This document shows, piece after piece, positions 61,741 to 64,000 of a DNA stretch of 64,000 nucleotides. Location: the NCBI GenBank assembly GCA_020847735.1, contig JADLBL010000001.1, positions 62,001 to 126,000 of the forward strand, given 5' to 3'. The DNA is from Candidatus Eisenbacteria bacterium. GTDB taxonomy: Bacteria > Eisenbacteria > RBG-16-71-46. Below the pieces are notes generated by a model. That model saw nothing but the letters and a program-made list of their open reading frames with translations, did no database searches and was not told where the DNA came from. Made by a program: the position numbers and the translations under genes. The first letter of the stretch is position 1, and each line of letters opens with the position of its first letter.

Positions 61741-62831
61741 GCGCGCCGCGCGATTTCGAGGAGTTGTTCACGTCCACCAGCCCCTGGCTGCTGGGCGAGG
61801 GCCCGCATGCCGAGATGGTGCTGTCCACGCGCATCCGGCTGGCGCGCAACCTGCGCGAGGTGCCGTTCACGCACCGTGCCCGCGAGGAGCAGTTGCAGGG
61901 CGTGCTGGCGGGCGTGACCAGCGCCGCGCAGCAGTCGGCGTCTCTGCGGGACGGCCTGCTGCTGAAGATGAGCGAGTGCACCGCCATCGAGCGCCAGGTG
62001 CTGGTCGAGCGCCATCTCGTCAGTCACGAGCTCGGCGACGGCGCGCGGCCGCGCGGGATCCTCGTCGCGTCGGACCCGCGCCTGTCGCTGATGATCAACG
62101 AGGAGGACCACCTGAGGCTGCAGGCGCTCACGCCGGGCTTCCAGCTGGCGGAGGCGTGGTCGCTCGCGGATCGGGCCGACGACGAACTGGATCCGTCGCT
62201 CGAATTCGCGTTCTCGGAAGAAATCGGCTATCTCACCTCGTGCCCGACGAACGCGGGCACCGGCCTGCGCGCCTCGGTGCTCATCCACCTGCCGGCGCTG
62301 GTGCTGCTCGAGGAGATCCAGCAGGTCCTCAAGAGCGTGATGCAGGTGGGGCTCAACGTTCGCGGCCTGTACGGCGAGCACAGCGAAGTGATGGGCAACC
62401 TCTTCCAGATCTCGAACCAGACGACGCTCGGGCGCAGCGAGCGCGACTCGATCGAGAGCCTGGAACGCGTGACACGGCAGATCATCGAGACCGAGGAACG
62501 GGCCCGCGAACGGATGCTGCGCGACGCCCGGGTGCAGATCGAGGACAAGGTGTGGCGCGCGTACGGGACGCTCCGGTACTGCCGGTCCATCCATGCGCGC
62601 GAGGTGATCAACCTGTGCTCCGCGGTACGGCTCGGGGTGGCGATGAACCTGCCCGGCCTGTGCCCGCTGCGGACGCTGAACGAGCTGCTCGTGCTCACGC
62701 AGCCCGCGCACCTGCAGCGCGCCCACGGTGGGGAGCTGTCGCCCGCCGAACGGAACATCGTCCGTGCCCGTCTCGTGCGCGAACGGCTTGCCGCCGGCGA
62801 CCACGAGTCGGGAGCGAATCCCCAGGGATAG
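61737..62831 (+). CDS. mcsB: Protein arginine kinase McsB
   Basis: Phosphorylates arginine residues on proteins, marking them for ClpC. The 364-residue phosphagen-kinase-fold protein has VLSTRIRLARNLREVPF, NEEDHLRLQ, C169 in TSCPTNAGTGLRASV, and the allosteric pArg pocket. That pocket, reported as RDxxRA in Firmicute McsB, reads R339-N-I-V-R-A344 here, so the Asp has become Asn. Catalytic regions look intact. It overlaps mcsA by 4 nt and lies 45 nt before clpC. The order mcsA-mcsB-clpC is as in Firmicutes, but no ctsR repressor precedes it; lolD does. Confidence 0.93.
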   Translation: MSAPRDFEELFTSTSPWLLGEGPHAEMVLSTRIRLARNLREVPFTHRAREEQLQGVLAGVTSAAQQSASLRDGLLLKMSECTAIERQVLVERHLVSHELGDGARPRGILVASDPRLSLMINEEDHLRLQALTPGFQLAEAWSLADRADDELDPSLEFAFSEEIGYLTSCPTNAGTGLRASVLIHLPALVLLEEIQQVLKSVMQVGLNVRGLYGEHSEVMGNLFQISNQTTLGRSERDSIESLERVTRQIIETEERARERMLRDARVQIEDKVWRAYGTLRYCRSIHAREVINLCSAVRLGVAMNLPGLCPLRTLNELLVLTQPAHLQRAHGGELSPAERNIVRARLVRERLAAGDHESGANPQG

Positions 62832-62876
62832 CCAAGGAGGAGGCCGCGGCGCGGAGCGCCGGGAGCCGGAAACCCC

Positions 62877-64000
<1,124 letters not shown>

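Overview
The window is a strongly G+C-rich, almost gapless bacterial chromosome segment. It holds 52 recognised protein genes plus one candidate mini-gene, nearly all on the plus strand and packed into operons in which stop and start codons commonly overlap (ATGA or GTGA). Several gene sets show a diderm envelope: an RseP protease, TamA and TamB, the lipoprotein transporter LolC/E-LolD, and Lnt. Other traits are type III glutamine synthetase, GatCAB, a small-type PurL purine pathway, McsA-McsB-ClpC arginine-phosphate proteolysis and a sigma-54 activator. Together with very high G+C and TolB/Omp85 fusion proteins, this fits a poorly cultured FCB-like phylum such as Candidatus Eisenbacteria or a Gemmatimonadota relative. 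That assignment is inference only. No tRNA, rRNA, CRISPR array, IS element or phage gene was seen.

Layout. 1-6305: end of rseP, then tamA and tamB. 6410-9586: a surface protein joining a zinc peptidase domain, a TolB propeller and an Omp85-like barrel. 9782-11995: glutamine synthetase III, followed by a strong hairpin. 12134-18373: uvrD/pcrA, gatC, gatA, gatB and a degenerate LarA-like gene. 18406-20863: purD, purE and a Sua5/TsaC gene. 20898-24706: LMW phosphatase, ilvE, rpiB, glyA and a small helical protein. 24844-33347: a MoxR/Bat operon with two gene fusions (BatB-BatC and BatD-BatE), ending in a PAP2 phosphatase. 33498-35241: an EIIA-Ntr-like protein, a zinc-ribbon protein, a lipoprotein and one minus-strand YfiM-like gene. 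35227-40787: CCA transferase, polyprenyl synthase, rsfS, argS and a PfkB kinase. 40890-45355: an uncharacterised protein, a 330-nt region holding a 16-codon mini-ORF, a membrane HD-GYP protein, purM and a sigma-54 activator. 45428-47991: an oxidoreductase and lnt. 48133-57547: asd, truA, htrA, purB, purL, purQ, a PurS-like tandem and purF. 57706-64000: lysS, lolC/E, lolD, mcsA, mcsB and clpC (cut by the window end).

How the genes work together. Most of the IMP pathway is here (purD, E, M, B, L, Q, PurS-like, F) in three clusters. Envelope functions recur: outer-membrane insertion, lipoprotein maturation and release, periplasmic HtrA proteolysis and the Bat complex. Translation and RNA genes (gatCAB, argS, lysS, cca, truA, rsfS, sua5) are spread between them.

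The most unusual signals are a recurring TTGACA-N17/18-TANNNT promoter whose hexamers contain the stop codon of the gene upstream, two nearly leaderless transcripts, an argS whose HIGH motif has no histidine, a cofactor-less LarA-like gene, a tandem PurS-like gene, an out-of-frame-looking linker in PurL, and a mini-ORF with a perfect Shine-Dalgarno sequence.
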